A stretch of 64,000 nt of DNA from Homalodisca vitripennis (lineage: Eukaryota > Arthropoda > Insecta > Hemiptera > Cicadellidae), in assembly GCF_021130785.1 (NCBI RefSeq), contig NC_060215.1, forward strand, positions 119,436,501 through 119,500,500, given 5' to 3'. How positions within the stretch are numbered: position 1 is the first letter of the stretch; each line of letters starts with the position of its first letter. Under the pieces are notes generated by a model. It searched no databases. It worked only from the letters and a program-made list of their open reading frames with translations, and was not told where the DNA came from. Position numbers and translations under genes: made by a program. This document shows positions 25,676-38,071 of the stretch, one piece after another.

Positions 25676-25917
25676 ATTCCAGAAGTCAAGTCTACGACAG
25701 TGTCACCTTCCAGACGTTGCACCAAAACAAAGGAGAACTAGAGCTATACCCAACATTTACATTGAATCAACCCTTCTCAACATATATTCTGAATAATCTC
25801 TGTTTCAGTCACACATACGAGTACATGCATTATATGGCGCGTCACCTTGGAGCAGCCAACGAGGACGAGCGATATTACCAAGTGTTCCTCGTTGTAACCG
25901 CAAACCAAGCGAGTTAA
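25676..25917 (+). CDS. possible terminal exon, unrecognised protein
   Basis: After CAAGCCAG at 25668-25675 a frame stays open for about 80 codons to TAA at 25915. It includes SQVYDSVTFQTLHQNKGELE, then YPTFTLNQPFSTYILNNLCF, SHTYEYMHYMARHLGAANED and ERYYQVFLVVTANQAS. G/C content is clearly above the surrounding AT-rich DNA. The open frame extends upstream to 25528 through the end of the hAT-like element, which is probably fortuitous. No domain is recognised. It could be the last exon of the gene whose internal exons may lie at 9.1 and 21.8 kb, a separate gene, or a fragment. Confidence 0.38.
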
Positions 25918-26872
25918 GCGTACTTAAAATACTTAATCGTTACGTCCGAAAGAAATGTTACAGCTGTCCTAAATTAATTAACCACATATTAAAAATTGTA
26001 ATTTTACGTGCATCTCTACAGCTTATTTCCATGTTAAGATAAATGGGTTGGAAGTAATTATTGCATTATAATAGCCATTTACAAAGATGGAGGAATTAAA
26101 AAAATGTATCCATAATAGAAACTAAAAAAAAAAACAAAACAAAAATAAAACAAATATTAATTTCCCGTGTTGAATTGTTAGATAATACAAGTATCTTTTA
26201 TATATAATAAGACATTACGTATTTAAATAATAGAATCGTGTTCTGTTGAATGAATATTCAATTTGATAAGAAAGTTATCAAGTGCGTCTGAGATCTACTT
26301 TAATTTTCAAAAAATTACTTTATTTAGTACATAACGGCGGGAACGGCCGTACTGGTTTTGTTACAAATTTCGGTTCTCATAAATCTGAAAGAACTTGATA
26401 GCATCTTTTGTATTAGGCTATGAATTGTCTGTTTTATGTACAAATATTTTCACACTTAAGTTATTTCAATATTTAAACTGGAAACAGCTGAAAATATGCA
26501 GCACAAGTATTTCTATAATATAAATGCACTTTCTTCTTAAATAGACAAGTAACCCTTTTCTCTAACACGCAATATAGTTTTAACACGACATAGTTATAAC
26601 AGGTGATGCCAGTCGAGTGAAAATATGGAGGCAACGAACAGGCCCGTGCTCAGACCGGTGTTTCGCATAGTTTTACCTGTGCCCGGGCCATCCCCGCCAG
26701 ACTTGTATTGTACGGGGTCAGGTGGTGGCAGATGGTGGGGCCTTACCAATTACCTTTTCCGCGGCCCGCCACAGCTGAATACGGTCGGGGTCCTGCTAAC
26801 GAGTGAAATACTACCTGTACCTGTAAACAGATGCCGCCCGCCCCAGCCAGGCCAGCAATGGTGGTAGTGCCT
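25918..26872. other. no gene recognised; GC-rich end
   Basis: 25918-26600 is AT-rich and empty. 26620-26870 is unusually GC-rich for the window, with an 80-codon + frame (26625-26867) of low-complexity Pro/Gly/Arg composition that I do not regard as a gene. This GC-rich piece directly flanks the P-like element and contains its target duplication. Confidence 0.45.
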
Positions 26873-28897
26873 CAAGGTTGGTAGAGGGACAGGTTGACGC
26901 GTCCGGCCGTTTACGTGGTGCATGTTGCCGCTCACTGTGACGTCACCCGGTGACCAGCCGCGATGTTCTGCCACTCCGCGTCTGTACCATTACTACTGTA
27001 CAACCAGTCTTGTACAACTCTCTTCTGACCTATTTAACTGTCTTTAGTGTACTTTTTGAATATTATTTTAATTATTATACTTTGTATTAGTTCTAATAAT
27101 ATACTTAATAAAAGACATGAACATGTGTAAATAAAACAAAGCGTTCACTTTTTCAAAATAAATGTGTATTTGAAGAACAATAATGATTTATGTACATATT
27201 TTTTTTTTCTTTTTTATTAGCTTTCGTTTTTCTAAATCAACGTCTCCTAGTCTTTTCTTGAATTTTGTGGCACAAAGATTAAGGTTTAAGTTTCCGCAAT
27301 AGTTTCAGTACATGAGGGGTATCGGCAAAGAAAAACACTTTTTTGTTTTTGTCTGCAGGATTTTCAAACCATGGCTTTTCAATGAACATTCAGTTTGTTC
27401 CATAAACTATAGTTTCCCCCACCCATATCTGATACACATGCTACTACATCATAACCAGAGGTGCGAGCTTTATGTATGGCCTTAAATATAATTTCTTTTG
27501 AAATGGTTGTATCAAAACCGATGAAAATTGGCTGTTTCCAATTAGAGAACAGTCGTCTTAATACAATAACCTACATTTTTATTGTGAGCTCCTATAATTT
27601 GGTCATTTGTCTGGTCATATTCGTATGTTTCCTTCACTTTCATCTCATCATACATCAAAACTGCAACCTTCTCATATGTTTCCTTAGTTTCACCAGCAAC
27701 TTCCATTAAACTGAAAATTTTTGTCAAAAAACGCTTTGCGTATATTTATATTAGTGATCCATCTGTTCAAAGTTGACAAACTGGGCAAGGGAAAATTACG
27801 TTTTCTTCGAAGATATATATATATATATCTTCGTTAGTCCATTTAACTCTGTTTTATTGCCTAGTAATAAATCTAACTGATATTTTGTAAATATAGTATT
27901 CAGCTTATCTCTTATTTTTGATTTTATCGACTGTCGTGAATTTTTCTTCTTCGATATATTATTAGTGAATTAGTAAGCCTACGAATTTTAAAAGATTTTC
28001 ACTAAAAATATACTGTTTCTTTTAAAGATTTTCCTTTAGAATTTTATTTTCTTCCAATAATGCAATATATTTTTCATTTCTACTGGATTCTGTTTCCAAA
28101 TTTGGCAAAAGAGTACTAGTAGTTAACTCGCTACTTTCCGCTCCTGGTTCGTCTGGAGAAAATATTTCAGATTTTTCAGGACTTGCCAATGAATTTACAA
28201 GTTGTTCGTTATTTCTATTTGTGTACCTCTTTTTTCTGTGTAACGTTATCTCATTCTCAGTTTTAACATTTTCACAAACTGAAGTATTTGTCAATTTTTT
28301 TAGAAGGAACAGCTGATTGTTTGAGCTTCTTTTTTCTCGGTAAATTCAACAGCTCTGATTTAAGATCCCTTTCATAGTCTTCTAGCAATAATGGTCTGAA
28401 CATACGGAATAAGAGTCTGGGTTCCATTTTCCTGCCCGCTTACACAAATACACCCATCTACTCCTTATTTCAGGGTCTTTGGGAAAATTAAAATATACCA
28501 CGCCTGTTTCCTTTGTTTTAGCGTGGCTCTTGTTACAGACAGCAACAGTGCACCTTTTCCCGGGCATTTATTAACCTAAAAACTGACTTTCAGTTTCAAT
28601 ATTTCTTTAAATTACTACTTGTAACGTACCATGATGATATTAGTCGAACTGCAATAGTCACATCAAGTACAAACATGTTACCCTCCAAAAAATACTACTA
28701 TAAACAAATATCACCAACATACAACAAATATGGAGAACACAACACCTTAATGCTAGACAGAAGCGAATGCACTGTTAGGAGGCGGGAGTGGACCGCGGCG
28801 GCAAATCGCAGGTCACCGGTTGACGTCACGCCGGCGGCTCGGGGTATACTGCTGGGCGATATAGGGGATAAGTCAACCTGTCCCTCTACCAACCTTG
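26873..28897 (-). mobile_element. P-element-like (THAP) transposon, decayed
   Basis: The left end, CAAGGTTGGTAGAGGGACAG at 26873, recurs in reverse complement ending at 28897 (about 26 matching bases). GTAGTGCCT occurs immediately outside both ends (26864-26872 and 28898-28906), a direct repeat of 8-9 bp as expected for P-superfamily insertion. Subterminal inverted blocks also pair (GTGACGTCA followed by CCGGTGACC). The interior on the minus strand carries THAP and RNase-H-like pieces of a P-type transposase. The element is 2025 bp, shorter than an intact P element, so it is internally deleted. Confidence 0.85.
27284..28567 (-). pseudogene. P/THAP9-like transposase relic
   Basis: Starts at ATG 28567 with a THAP zinc finger: MPGKRCTVAVC (C2 pair), FNFPKDPEIRSRW, then CSDHYC, giving the C2CH layout of THAP DNA-binding domains. 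28022-28294 holds a second piece ending in NEKYIALLEENKILKENL, a leucine-zipper-like coiled coil of the kind that follows THAP in P transposases. 27542-27727 has VAVLMYDEMKVKE, matching the first catalytic Asp region. Near 27285-27378 is KPWFENPADKNKKVFFFADT followed by PHVLKLLRKL, matching the second catalytic Asp block. Stops and frameshifts separate the pieces, and the remaining C-terminal half is missing. A 26-bp perfect palindrome (27808-27833) with a TA-rich centre interrupts the interior. Clearly non-functional. Confidence 0.85.
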
Positions 28898-28935
28898 GTA
28901 GTGCCTGACAGAGATGACTTCATGCTACCACTTCT

Positions 28936-29280
<345 letters not shown>

Positions 29281-30566
29281 ATACTTACAAGCAGAGTGGC
29301 GCAGTCAATATAACGACTTGGATTGTTGATCCTAATATTCCAGAGTATTAATATATAAATCATCAATAATACATCCAAGACGATATAAAATATTTTTTGA
29401 TTAGTAAAGATCCTAGTGAATATTAAGTACAATGTATTACTAAAATTGTTAACTATTAAATATTATCTGGTTTGTCTAAAATAAAAATCACAGTTCTAAA
29501 TGAAAACAATGGATTTATTTTTAACTGGCAAATTAATAAGTTCAACGTTTCAGAATTTTTATCACTCTATTTTCCACAAAGAATTGACAAACCTTTTAGT
29601 AAATTTAAAAATTCCTTTGGCAAGAAATAAAAATATTAATCAAATTATCAAACTAAAAATCAGAGCTCTCTTCTAAAATAAAATAATAAAGTTTTAAAAT
29701 AAAATGAAATACCACTTGGAAATAATTAAAATAAAAATGTTCACTTCTAAGTTCACTCAAAATACAAAATAAAATTTCAACTTCTCTTTACACTATTTGA
29801 ACCTTAACTTTCAAGTCTCTGCAATTCAGGTTACAACTCTCTCTCTAACAATTATAAAGTTCAATTAATTTTCAATTAATAATTCACAATAAACAGTTCC
29901 AGTTAAATATTAATAAATTACTACTTTTTCAAATCTCAATTAAAGTTATTAACGAAGTTCAATTTTAATTCACTTCTCTTGCAAGCATGAACCAAATGTA
30001 ACTTGTATGATTCTATTATGCTCTATTGTTCTTCGAGAATAAGTTATTCAGATTGCTCTGTAGTTTCTATGAATTTAATTTTTTCCTATAAAAAAGACAA
30101 CAAAATTAATTTAATATCAGATCAAGATGACTTTTTCAATAAAACGTACAATAAATTTGGTGCTTACCTCAAAATCACTCGCGGAAAAAAAATTTAAGAA
30201 ATACGGCGCACTGCAATTAACTTTACTCACGAAAATAACCAAAAAGAAGGGCGAAAATTATGAGCGTGCGCTTAAATACTTCCCTTTCCAAGACATCCGT
30301 GGAGCTCTCTCATTGGTCCAGCTGTATCAAACCAGGAGAACAATACTCACAATAAGACAAGTTCTAATCAATTCAAGGCAGTCAACCTGCCTTCTTAACA
30401 ATTTAAAACTACCAGTGCTAACTTGCCAAAGGATTACATGTTCGATTTTACCCTGACATTTCACAATCTAATCTAAAATTAAGTCCCAATATTTCGATCC
30501 CAAAATTTTTATTTAATTTAAGTTTTAATTAAAAAAATAAATCAATGTAGCTTTAAAAACGCTACA
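29281..30566 (-). repeat. 3' LTR of the gypsy element
   Basis: 1286 bp; on the minus strand it starts TGTAGCGTTTTTAAAG and ends with CTTGTAAGTAT at the (TC)n tract. Nearly identical to the copy at 36349-37635. Frames of 64 and 109 codons inside both LTRs are duplicates of the same non-coding sequence. A 16-base match to the 5' end of initiator tRNA-Met lies at 29290-29305. Confidence 0.95.
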
Positions 30567-30582
30567 TTACTCCCCCTCCTTT
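30567..30582 (-). other. polypurine tract of the gypsy element
   Basis: On the minus strand AAAGGAGGGGGAGTAA lies directly before the TGTAGCG start of the 3' LTR. This is where plus-strand DNA synthesis is primed in LTR retroelements, and it fixes the orientation and LTR edge. Confidence 0.88.
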
Positions 30583-31679
30583 ACTTCTAAATACGGCCCT
30601 GAAGTTGATAAAAGAAATTTAACACCAATTAGCAATTTAAAAAAATGTTTTTAAAACGTACATCATTTAGTTACCCACCAATGTTTTTAGAACAGACAGA
30701 ACAGTTAAACAAATAGAGATTGACCGTTATAAAAGGAATGTAGGTCAATAACTCGAGATAGCGAAGCCTATTCCCCTCACAATTCTAATTTTACTATCTA
30801 CAACAGGTCAGTCTTTTCCAGTCCAAGGAATTTTGTCCTTTCCGGTCTCCTCCTGTCGACGTCTAGGTATGGACAGCAGCTCCCTCAGTCAGTGAGTGCT
30901 CGTCTTCACGGTCGTATGTATCGTCCCTTGGATCCGTCGTGTAGTGTAGGTCACCATCCCCGTTGTTGGAACCGCCGGTGGGCCGCGCGCGTGGTCCGCA
31001 GCGTGTGACCAGTGTTAGTGGAGTGTCAGTGCTGTTCCGTTTCTCACCTCCACAGCATTTCACATATAAACAGAACATTCTCTCTTACAATGACATAAGT
31101 CCCCTTTGTCACCATTTATGTCGGAATTTCAGAGCTTGTCTCGTTTCGTTTTCAAAAAATTTTAATTTTTATCCAACTCAAAGATTGCTCATTCTTTCCT
31201 TCATAAACTTTATTAAAATATTTAAGACCCTTTTTTTTTAAATTACTAACACGTTATTTACATTGGATTACAAGGGGGGGGGGGGTTGACCTGAATTTCT
31301 TTCTCTCATTCATTCACTATAAACAAATAACAACATGAAATTGGACACACAAGAAGGAATGTTAGTACATCAATAATATAATGTCTTTATACTAATATCA
31401 GACAGTATAATGGTTGTAGACACTATTATTAAATACTACATTTCTTAATTTTAAAGTCCTGAGGCCATGTAAATTATCCTCTTCATGTAAATATTTATTT
31501 ATATGTCATAAAAATCCCCTTTTTCTTTTAATACCTGAAAGAAAACACAAAACCTTGACTTGGCCTATGGTTACTCAATTATGACATTTTAATATGGGGA
31601 TTTTTTTTTTTAATTTTATGCTGAAAGAAAAAATTGTCCAATTGTTCTTAACTGTCCAAGTGTTCCAATAAAATTTCAC
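30583..31679 (-). other. 3' untranslated region of the gypsy element
   Basis: About 1.1 kb between the integrase stop and the polypurine tract, with no env-like frame. A 71-codon minus frame (30863-31078) and a GC-rich patch near 30900-31020 are unassigned; an 11-base G-run lies near 31274. Confidence 0.7.
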
Positions 31680-33704
31680 TTAAGCGGGTCTCAAATCTTG
31701 TAAATGCACTCTTTTCAAAATTTTTAAGTCCTTGGTGTGCTGTATTATATAACTGTTCTCTGAGATAATAATCACAATCTTGTATGGTCCGTCAAATTTC
31801 CTATCCAATTTATTTCTGTGTCCAGGTATTTTACAAAACACTTCATCATTAATTTTAAACTTTCGGTGGTTTCTATTATAGGGCCTTAACTTCGAATTTT
31901 TAATAAACTGTTTATTTAAATTTTCCAACGCCTCCGCATATTTTTGACATTTTTCCTTTGGCACTAAATTTTCAAAAATTGATTTCAAGTTCCACTTTAA
32001 ATCCAACTCATTGTTAGGTTTAAAATTAAACATTAAAGAATATGCGCTATACCCAGTACTGTCATTCACACACGAGTTAACTGCTTGTTGAATTTTACTT
32101 AAATCAGAGTCCCAGTTCCTTTTGCAATCGCTATACAAGCAAGTCAAAATTGAATTTAAGTTTCTTAAATATCTTTCAGATTTGTTACCCTGGGGGTTGT
32201 ACGGGATTGTAGTGATTAATTTCACACCCCATTTGAAACGATTTGCTCCTAACTCCTCGCTGGTGAAGTAAGTAGCGTTGTCGCTCACAATAATTTCCGG
32301 CAAACCAAAGTTTTTAAAAATATTACTCTCTAAAGCTTGCAACACCATACCTGAATTTACTTTCTTGAGAGGTACGATCCAATTGTACTTTGTGAAGTCG
32401 TCCACCATGATTAAGATGTATTCATTCTGTCTTGAAGATCTAGGTAGAGGTCCAAATACATCCATGTAGATTTTCTGTAGTGGACGTGTCGAAATGTTTA
32501 CATGCAGTTCACCACGGTCCCTCCAGTTAGTAGGTTTACTGCTAAGACAAATAGAACACCTTTTTACATTGGACTTCACAAACTCATTCAGATTAGGATG
32601 GTAAAACACCGCTGTAATTTTCCTTAATGTTTTATTAACTCCAAAATGCCCCCCACTTGGGCTATCATGATAATAATCAAAGACCGCCTTAAACATAGAT
32701 TCGGGGAGAACTATTTTAGGGGATTTAGATCTCGAATTTGTATAAAATAAAATTCTTTTTTCTACCCAAAACCCTTTGCGCTCATCATCACTACTAATGT
32801 TTTTTAACTGTTCTTGCACAAATTTGTCCTTATTCTGTTCCAATTCTAAATCTTTGGGTAAGAAAGGATAGAAGTTATTTACATTACAAGTTACATTTAC
32901 TACACTATTTGTACACACATTTACAGCAGAATTATTTGACAGTTCTTTCAACACCTCTCCATTAACCTCATCATTCTCATCAAACAGCCGTGACAAACAG
33001 TCTGCAGTCACATTATCACTCCCCTTAATGTGCTTTACAGTGAAAGGAATTGATAAAATTGTTTCCACCCATCTACCAAGTTTCCCTAGTTTAGTGTGGT
33101 TGCTCAATACCCAAGAAAGTGCGGAGTTATCAGTGTACAAGTTAAACTTCCTTACTTCGAGAAATTCCCTGAATTTGTTTATTGAGCACACCACTGCCAG
33201 AGCCTCCTTGTGGTAAGTACTTAGTTTCTCTTCATTTTCAGTAAATTTTCTCGAGTAATAAGCCACAGGTTTTAAGTTCTTATTGTTATCTTCTTGCAAT
33301 AAGCAAGCTCCTATTGCCCTGTCACTCGCATCACACTGCAAGGTGAACTCTTTATTAAAGTCAGGAATAGCTAACACAGGGGGATTAGATATCTTATTCT
33401 TTAACTGTACAAACGATTTTTCACACTCTTCGGTCCACCGGAAGACTGCACATTTCTTCCTCATAGCGTTCAGAGGAGCCGCTATGTCCGCATAGTTTTC
33501 AATAAATTTAGAAAAATAGGACGTCATTCCTATAAACCGCGCAATGTCCCTTTTGTTTTTAGGTCTCCTACACTGTTGAATATTTACAGTTCTTTCTGGG
33601 TCAATTTTCAATTTATTTTCACTCACAATGTGTCCCAGAAAATTTATTTCCTTGTAACAAAATTTAACTTTATTAACATTTGCTGTCAGGTTATGGTTCC
33701 TCAA
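31680..33704 (-). CDS. gypsy pol: RT end, RNase H and integrase
   Basis: A 674-codon frame continuing pol. It opens with the RT thumb/connection (NFLGHIVSENKLKIDPERT), then RNase H with FTLQCDASDRAIGACL (catalytic Asp near residue 125), KEALAVV (Glu), LYTDNSAL (Asp) and NVTADCLSR. The integrase follows: an HHCC zinc finger (HFGVNKTLRK to CSICLSS) and a core with DVFGPLP, SDNATYF and a Glu in NPQGNKSERYLRNL, giving the D,D-35-E triad. A GPY-type C-terminal segment (KFDGPYKIV) follows, and no chromodomain is obvious. The frame is +1 relative to the RT frame: one extra base near 33741 in a TTTAAAT context creates a TGA. All catalytic residues are present, so this half looks recently active. Confidence 0.92.
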   Translation of the reverse strand: MRNHNLTANVNKVKFCYKEINFLGHIVSENKLKIDPERTVNIQQCRRPKNKRDIARFIGMTSYFSKFIENYADIAAPLNAMRKKCAVFRWTEECEKSFVQLKNKISNPPVLAIPDFNKEFTLQCDASDRAIGACLLQEDNNKNLKPVAYYSRKFTENEEKLSTYHKEALAVVCSINKFREFLEVRKFNLYTDNSALSWVLSNHTKLGKLGRWVETILSIPFTVKHIKGSDNVTADCLSRLFDENDEVNGEVLKELSNNSAVNVCTNSVVNVTCNVNNFYPFLPKDLELEQNKDKFVQEQLKNISSDDERKGFWVEKRILFYTNSRSKSPKIVLPESMFKAVFDYYHDSPSGGHFGVNKTLRKITAVFYHPNLNEFVKSNVKRCSICLSSKPTNWRDRGELHVNISTRPLQKIYMDVFGPLPRSSRQNEYILIMVDDFTKYNWIVPLKKVNSGMVLQALESNIFKNFGLPEIIVSDNATYFTSEELGANRFKWGVKLITTIPYNPQGNKSERYLRNLNSILTCLYSDCKRNWDSDLSKIQQAVNSCVNDSTGYSAYSLMFNFKPNNELDLKWNLKSIFENLVPKEKCQKYAEALENLNKQFIKNSKLRPYNRNHRKFKINDEVFCKIPGHRNKLDRKFDGPYKIVIIISENSYIIQHTKDLKILKRVHLQDLRPA

Positions 33705-33738
33705 ACAGCGTAAAACTTCCCTTAAGAGGGCATAATGT

Positions 33739-34449
33739 TCATTTAAAACCCTTAGAGTATACTATAATATCATCTAAGTATGTTAAAACACATTTAAATT
33801 TTAAGTGTCCAAGCACTGAATTTAAATAAGCAGTTAAAACGCCACTGCCCACAAGAAGTCCAAATGGCAGTCTTTTAAATTTATAACTACCGAATGGCAC
33901 AGAGAAAGTTGTCAAATTTTGGCTTTCATCAGCTAATCTAATTTGATGATAAGCTTTTGATAAGTCTATGATGCTGAAATAGCGGTGACCACTTAAATGC
34001 GGGTATAAAGAATGGAGATCCCCAATTGGAAAATTTACAGCCTCAATCTTATTATTTAATTCCTTATAATTTATCACCAACCTTTCTTTTCCCGGTTCCT
34101 TTCCCACCAAAAAGGCCGGACTGGAGTACTCACTTAGGCTTGGCTCGATAACATCATGTTCTTGTAGCTCACCGATGATTTCCTTCATTCTCACCATCTT
34201 CAGAGGGTTAAGTGGATAAGGCCGCAGTTTGACTATACCATCATCCTTTAATTGGATCTTGTACTCGAAATCAAGAGTTTTCCCCAGACGTTCAGAAAAA
34301 ACTTCAGGAAACTCTTCAATGATTTCTAAAACTTGCTGTGTAGCTTCGGAACTCCCTATCTTATAATTATGATTTATATTTAACACATTAGAACTAGTGT
34401 TTTGAATTAAATGCACTGACTTGTTCAAGTTAAAATCGAATCTACACAC
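33739..34449 (-). CDS. gypsy pol: reverse transcriptase palm/fingers
   Basis: About 236 codons open in one frame. It contains RPYPLNPLKMVRMKEII (fingers), SPAFLVGKEPGKERLVINYK, FSIIDLSKAYHQIRLA (first catalytic Asp), TTFSVPFGSYKFKRLPFGL and CVLTYLDDIIVYSKGF (YLDD with the catalytic Asp pair). It makes cDNA from the element RNA in the cytoplasmic particle. It is a pol fragment rather than an independent gene: the protease frame ends just upstream at 34442 and differs by one base within a 7-A run (34454-34460), and the RNase H frame differs again at about 33741. No ATG is needed or expected; the frame simply opens at a GTG. Confidence 0.92.
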   Translation of the reverse strand: MCRFDFNLNKSVHLIQNTSSNVLNINHNYKIGSSEATQQVLEIIEEFPEVFSERLGKTLDFEYKIQLKDDGIVKLRPYPLNPLKMVRMKEIIGELQEHDVIEPSLSEYSSPAFLVGKEPGKERLVINYKELNNKIEAVNFPIGDLHSLYPHLSGHRYFSIIDLSKAYHQIRLADESQNLTTFSVPFGSYKFKRLPFGLLVGSGVLTAYLNSVLGHLKFKCVLTYLDDIIVYSKGFK

Positions 34450-34929
34450 ATTGTTTTTTTAAATCAATTAACAACCCAGTTGATTTAATGAAATTAGCCC
34501 CTAAAATTCCACATTGTGATAAGTTATTAATTACTACTAGATTAACCCTCCAGGATAAGTTGTCAATTTTAATTTTAAGATTTAATTCTCCTAGTACATT
34601 TAATTTTTGGTTTCCAGCACTAACACATTGTACCTTAGATTCTAACAATTTGTTAACTAAATTCGCTTCCCTTAAATGATTATAAAGTTTCGCACTGATT
34701 AAACTTAGTGTACTTCCAGTGTCTAACAAAAATTTCACATTAACTTTGTTTTCTATATTTACTAGTACACTTGGCAAGGTACTTTGGCTTTCCTCATGGC
34801 GTTTCTGCCACATGTGATTAATATGTCCGGATTTTTGTTGGGGACTATATTTAAAATCTTTTTGAGTGTCCAGTTTACGGGAAGGGTTAGAATCTAAGCT
34901 ACCTTTTTCTAAGCCTTCCCCTTTTACAA
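34442..34929 (-). CDS. gypsy pol: protease, read by -1 frameshift from gag
   Basis: In the -1 frame relative to gag the sequence is open from the gag stop region (34929) downward. The aspartic protease motif KFLLDTGSTLSLISAKLYNH is near 34715-34770, with the ILGANF flap-end motif near 34495. Retroviral-type proteases cut Gag and Pol polyproteins. No ATG is needed: the slippery AAAAAAC at 34930-34936 leads straight into this frame. The ORF is cut short at 34442, where one additional A in a run of seven shifts the frame away from RT. Confidence 0.88.
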
Positions 34930-36231
34930 GTTTTTTGGAATATTGGAGAAACGGGGTGGCCTTTCAACAGGCAATTTAGGTTGATTACTAACCTCATTAC
35001 CATGCCAAGTTCTACAGTCTCTAGCGTAATGTCCTATTTTCTTACATTTAAAACATGCAACTTGATTGTTATGGCCTAATTGAATGTGATTAGTTATAGG
35101 CCTACTTTCCCGGTTTGAGGTGCCTTGTTGAACCATCCTCAACTTATCCGCATACTCAATATTTTGGCACCTTATGCAGATTTCATCCAACTCCTTGAGC
35201 GAAGTAGGATTTCCCATAAATATCATTTTATTGCGGGTGTCTGGGTTTAAACCTGTTTTAATAATATCTACTACTTCCCTCTCTGACATTGATGTGGCTA
35301 ATATACTAACCCATTCCTTAACATCCAGTATAAAACCACTCAGGCTTTCATTAAATTTTTGGGGGCGATAGATCTTTTCAAATTTTAATTTCTCGCGATA
35401 ACAAAGGGGGACAAAGGTAGTTAACAAATTTTCATGAACAACACTGACGGGTTGTCCATACTCTTTCGCTTCCAAAATTTTTGCCAATAATGGACCTTGG
35501 CAATAAGACACGCAAATTTCCAAGATTTCTTGATCAGAACATTTTGTTTCGTTTTTTAATGTTTTAACAACTTTTAAAAACTCCAATAGTTCATTTACTT
35601 TTAACCCGTCCGTTACCTTGAACATTCTAAGATACCTTTCAAGTGGGTTATGTAACTTATTATATACAATTGAACGATTCTCAGGTACGAAAACATCATT
35701 ACACATATTAACGGGTATTGGTCCTTTCGTAATATTTTCAAGTGCTACACTTTCATTTTCCGTCTCCAGGTTAGATTCTGATAGCCGGCGTTCTATTTCG
35801 CTACATAATTGTTCATCCAATTCTACTGATTTCAATGACTCTTCCTGAGCTACTAAACCCTCAGACATTCTATCAATTTCTTTGATCAAGTTATCCGTTA
35901 ATTTGAATAGACCTTTCAGGTTGTTCATTCGCCTTATCCAATGAGCAATTTTTACCTGGCACCGCAAAATTTCCAAATTATTAGAACCCTTTATTGCCTT
36001 TTCCACTCGAAGAACTAACACTTCATACATAGCAGCACACTGTTTATATTCCTCATTGCCACTTACTTTACTAGACAAATTTAGCTTATTGCCAATAATG
36101 TTGAGACCTACTACCTGTCTCAATAACTTTCTAAGTTTATCTACAGTGCTATCAGTAATTGTTTCCACACCACGGAACCACAGTTCATAAATTAATTCGT
36201 CCTTACTTAAAAAGTCCACTTTGAGAGCCAT
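34924..36231 (-). CDS. gypsy gag
   Basis: 435 codons from ATG 36231, about 120 bases inside the 5' LTR edge. The N-terminal half is helical and charged, and the middle (residues about 200-340) resembles retrotransposon capsid (LERYLRMFKVTDGLKVNELL). The C-terminus has one CCHC zinc knuckle, CFKCKKIGHYARDC (residues about 393-406), for RNA packaging, followed by a basic Pro-rich tail. It forms the virus-like particle. It ends at TAA 34924 preceded by the slippery heptamer. The frame is intact. The start was chosen because it is the first ATG after the LTR and gives the full capsid-like region. Confidence 0.9.
   Translation of the reverse strand: MALKVDFLSKDELIYELWFRGVETITDSTVDKLRKLLRQVVGLNIIGNKLNLSSKVSGNEEYKQCAAMYEVLVLRVEKAIKGSNNLEILRCQVKIAHWIRRMNNLKGLFKLTDNLIKEIDRMSEGLVAQEESLKSVELDEQLCSEIERRLSESNLETENESVALENITKGPIPVNMCNDVFVPENRSIVYNKLHNPLERYLRMFKVTDGLKVNELLEFLKVVKTLKNETKCSDQEILEICVSYCQGPLLAKILEAKEYGQPVSVVHENLLTTFVPLCYREKLKFEKIYRPQKFNESLSGFILDVKEWVSILATSMSEREVVDIIKTGLNPDTRNKMIFMGNPTSLKELDEICIRCQNIEYADKLRMVQQGTSNRESRPITNHIQLGHNNQVACFKCKKIGHYARDCRTWHGNEVSNQPKLPVERPPRFSNIPKNL
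34930..34936 (-). promoter_or_regulatory. -1 ribosomal frameshift slippery heptamer at gag end
   Basis: On the minus strand the end of gag reads CCA AAA AAC TTG TAA. The heptamer A AAA AAC is in the correct phase (XXY YYZ codons in gag frame) just two codons before the stop, and slipping back one base enters the protease frame exactly. A downstream stem-loop or pseudoknot would be expected but was not resolved by eye. Confidence 0.82.
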
Positions 36232-36348
36232 TTTAGGTTAAATAAATTTAACTTAACTATCACAACTTAACTAGACAACACAAGTTCTTGCCAAAGTTTT
36301 CTAACAAATTTTATAACAGTTTGTATAAGTTTATTAAAAATTCACTGG

Positions 36349-37909
<1,561 letters not shown>

Positions 37910-38071
37910 GGTGGCTTGGCAGCCGAGCGGAACGCAGGTCTGATTGGGCGCGCTCCGATTTTGAGGTTATGCATTGTCGTTATACCGGTTGTGGGTGATC
38001 ATAGGACTAGTACTTTTGGCAAGTTACAGGAAGTGAATGAAGAATTAGTGCAGTGAACATTTTTATTCATC

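Noticed and set aside
26625..26867. 80-codon Pro/Gly-rich frame as a gene
   Set aside because: Low complexity, overlaps an equally long frame on the other strand, no domain.
29290..29305. Initiator tRNA-Met gene
   Set aside because: Only the first 16 bases match; the rest of the cloverleaf is absent, and the match recurs in the second LTR.
30003..30456. Two open frames repeated at 37072-37525
   Set aside because: They lie inside the two LTR copies and are duplicated non-coding sequence on the strand opposite to the element.
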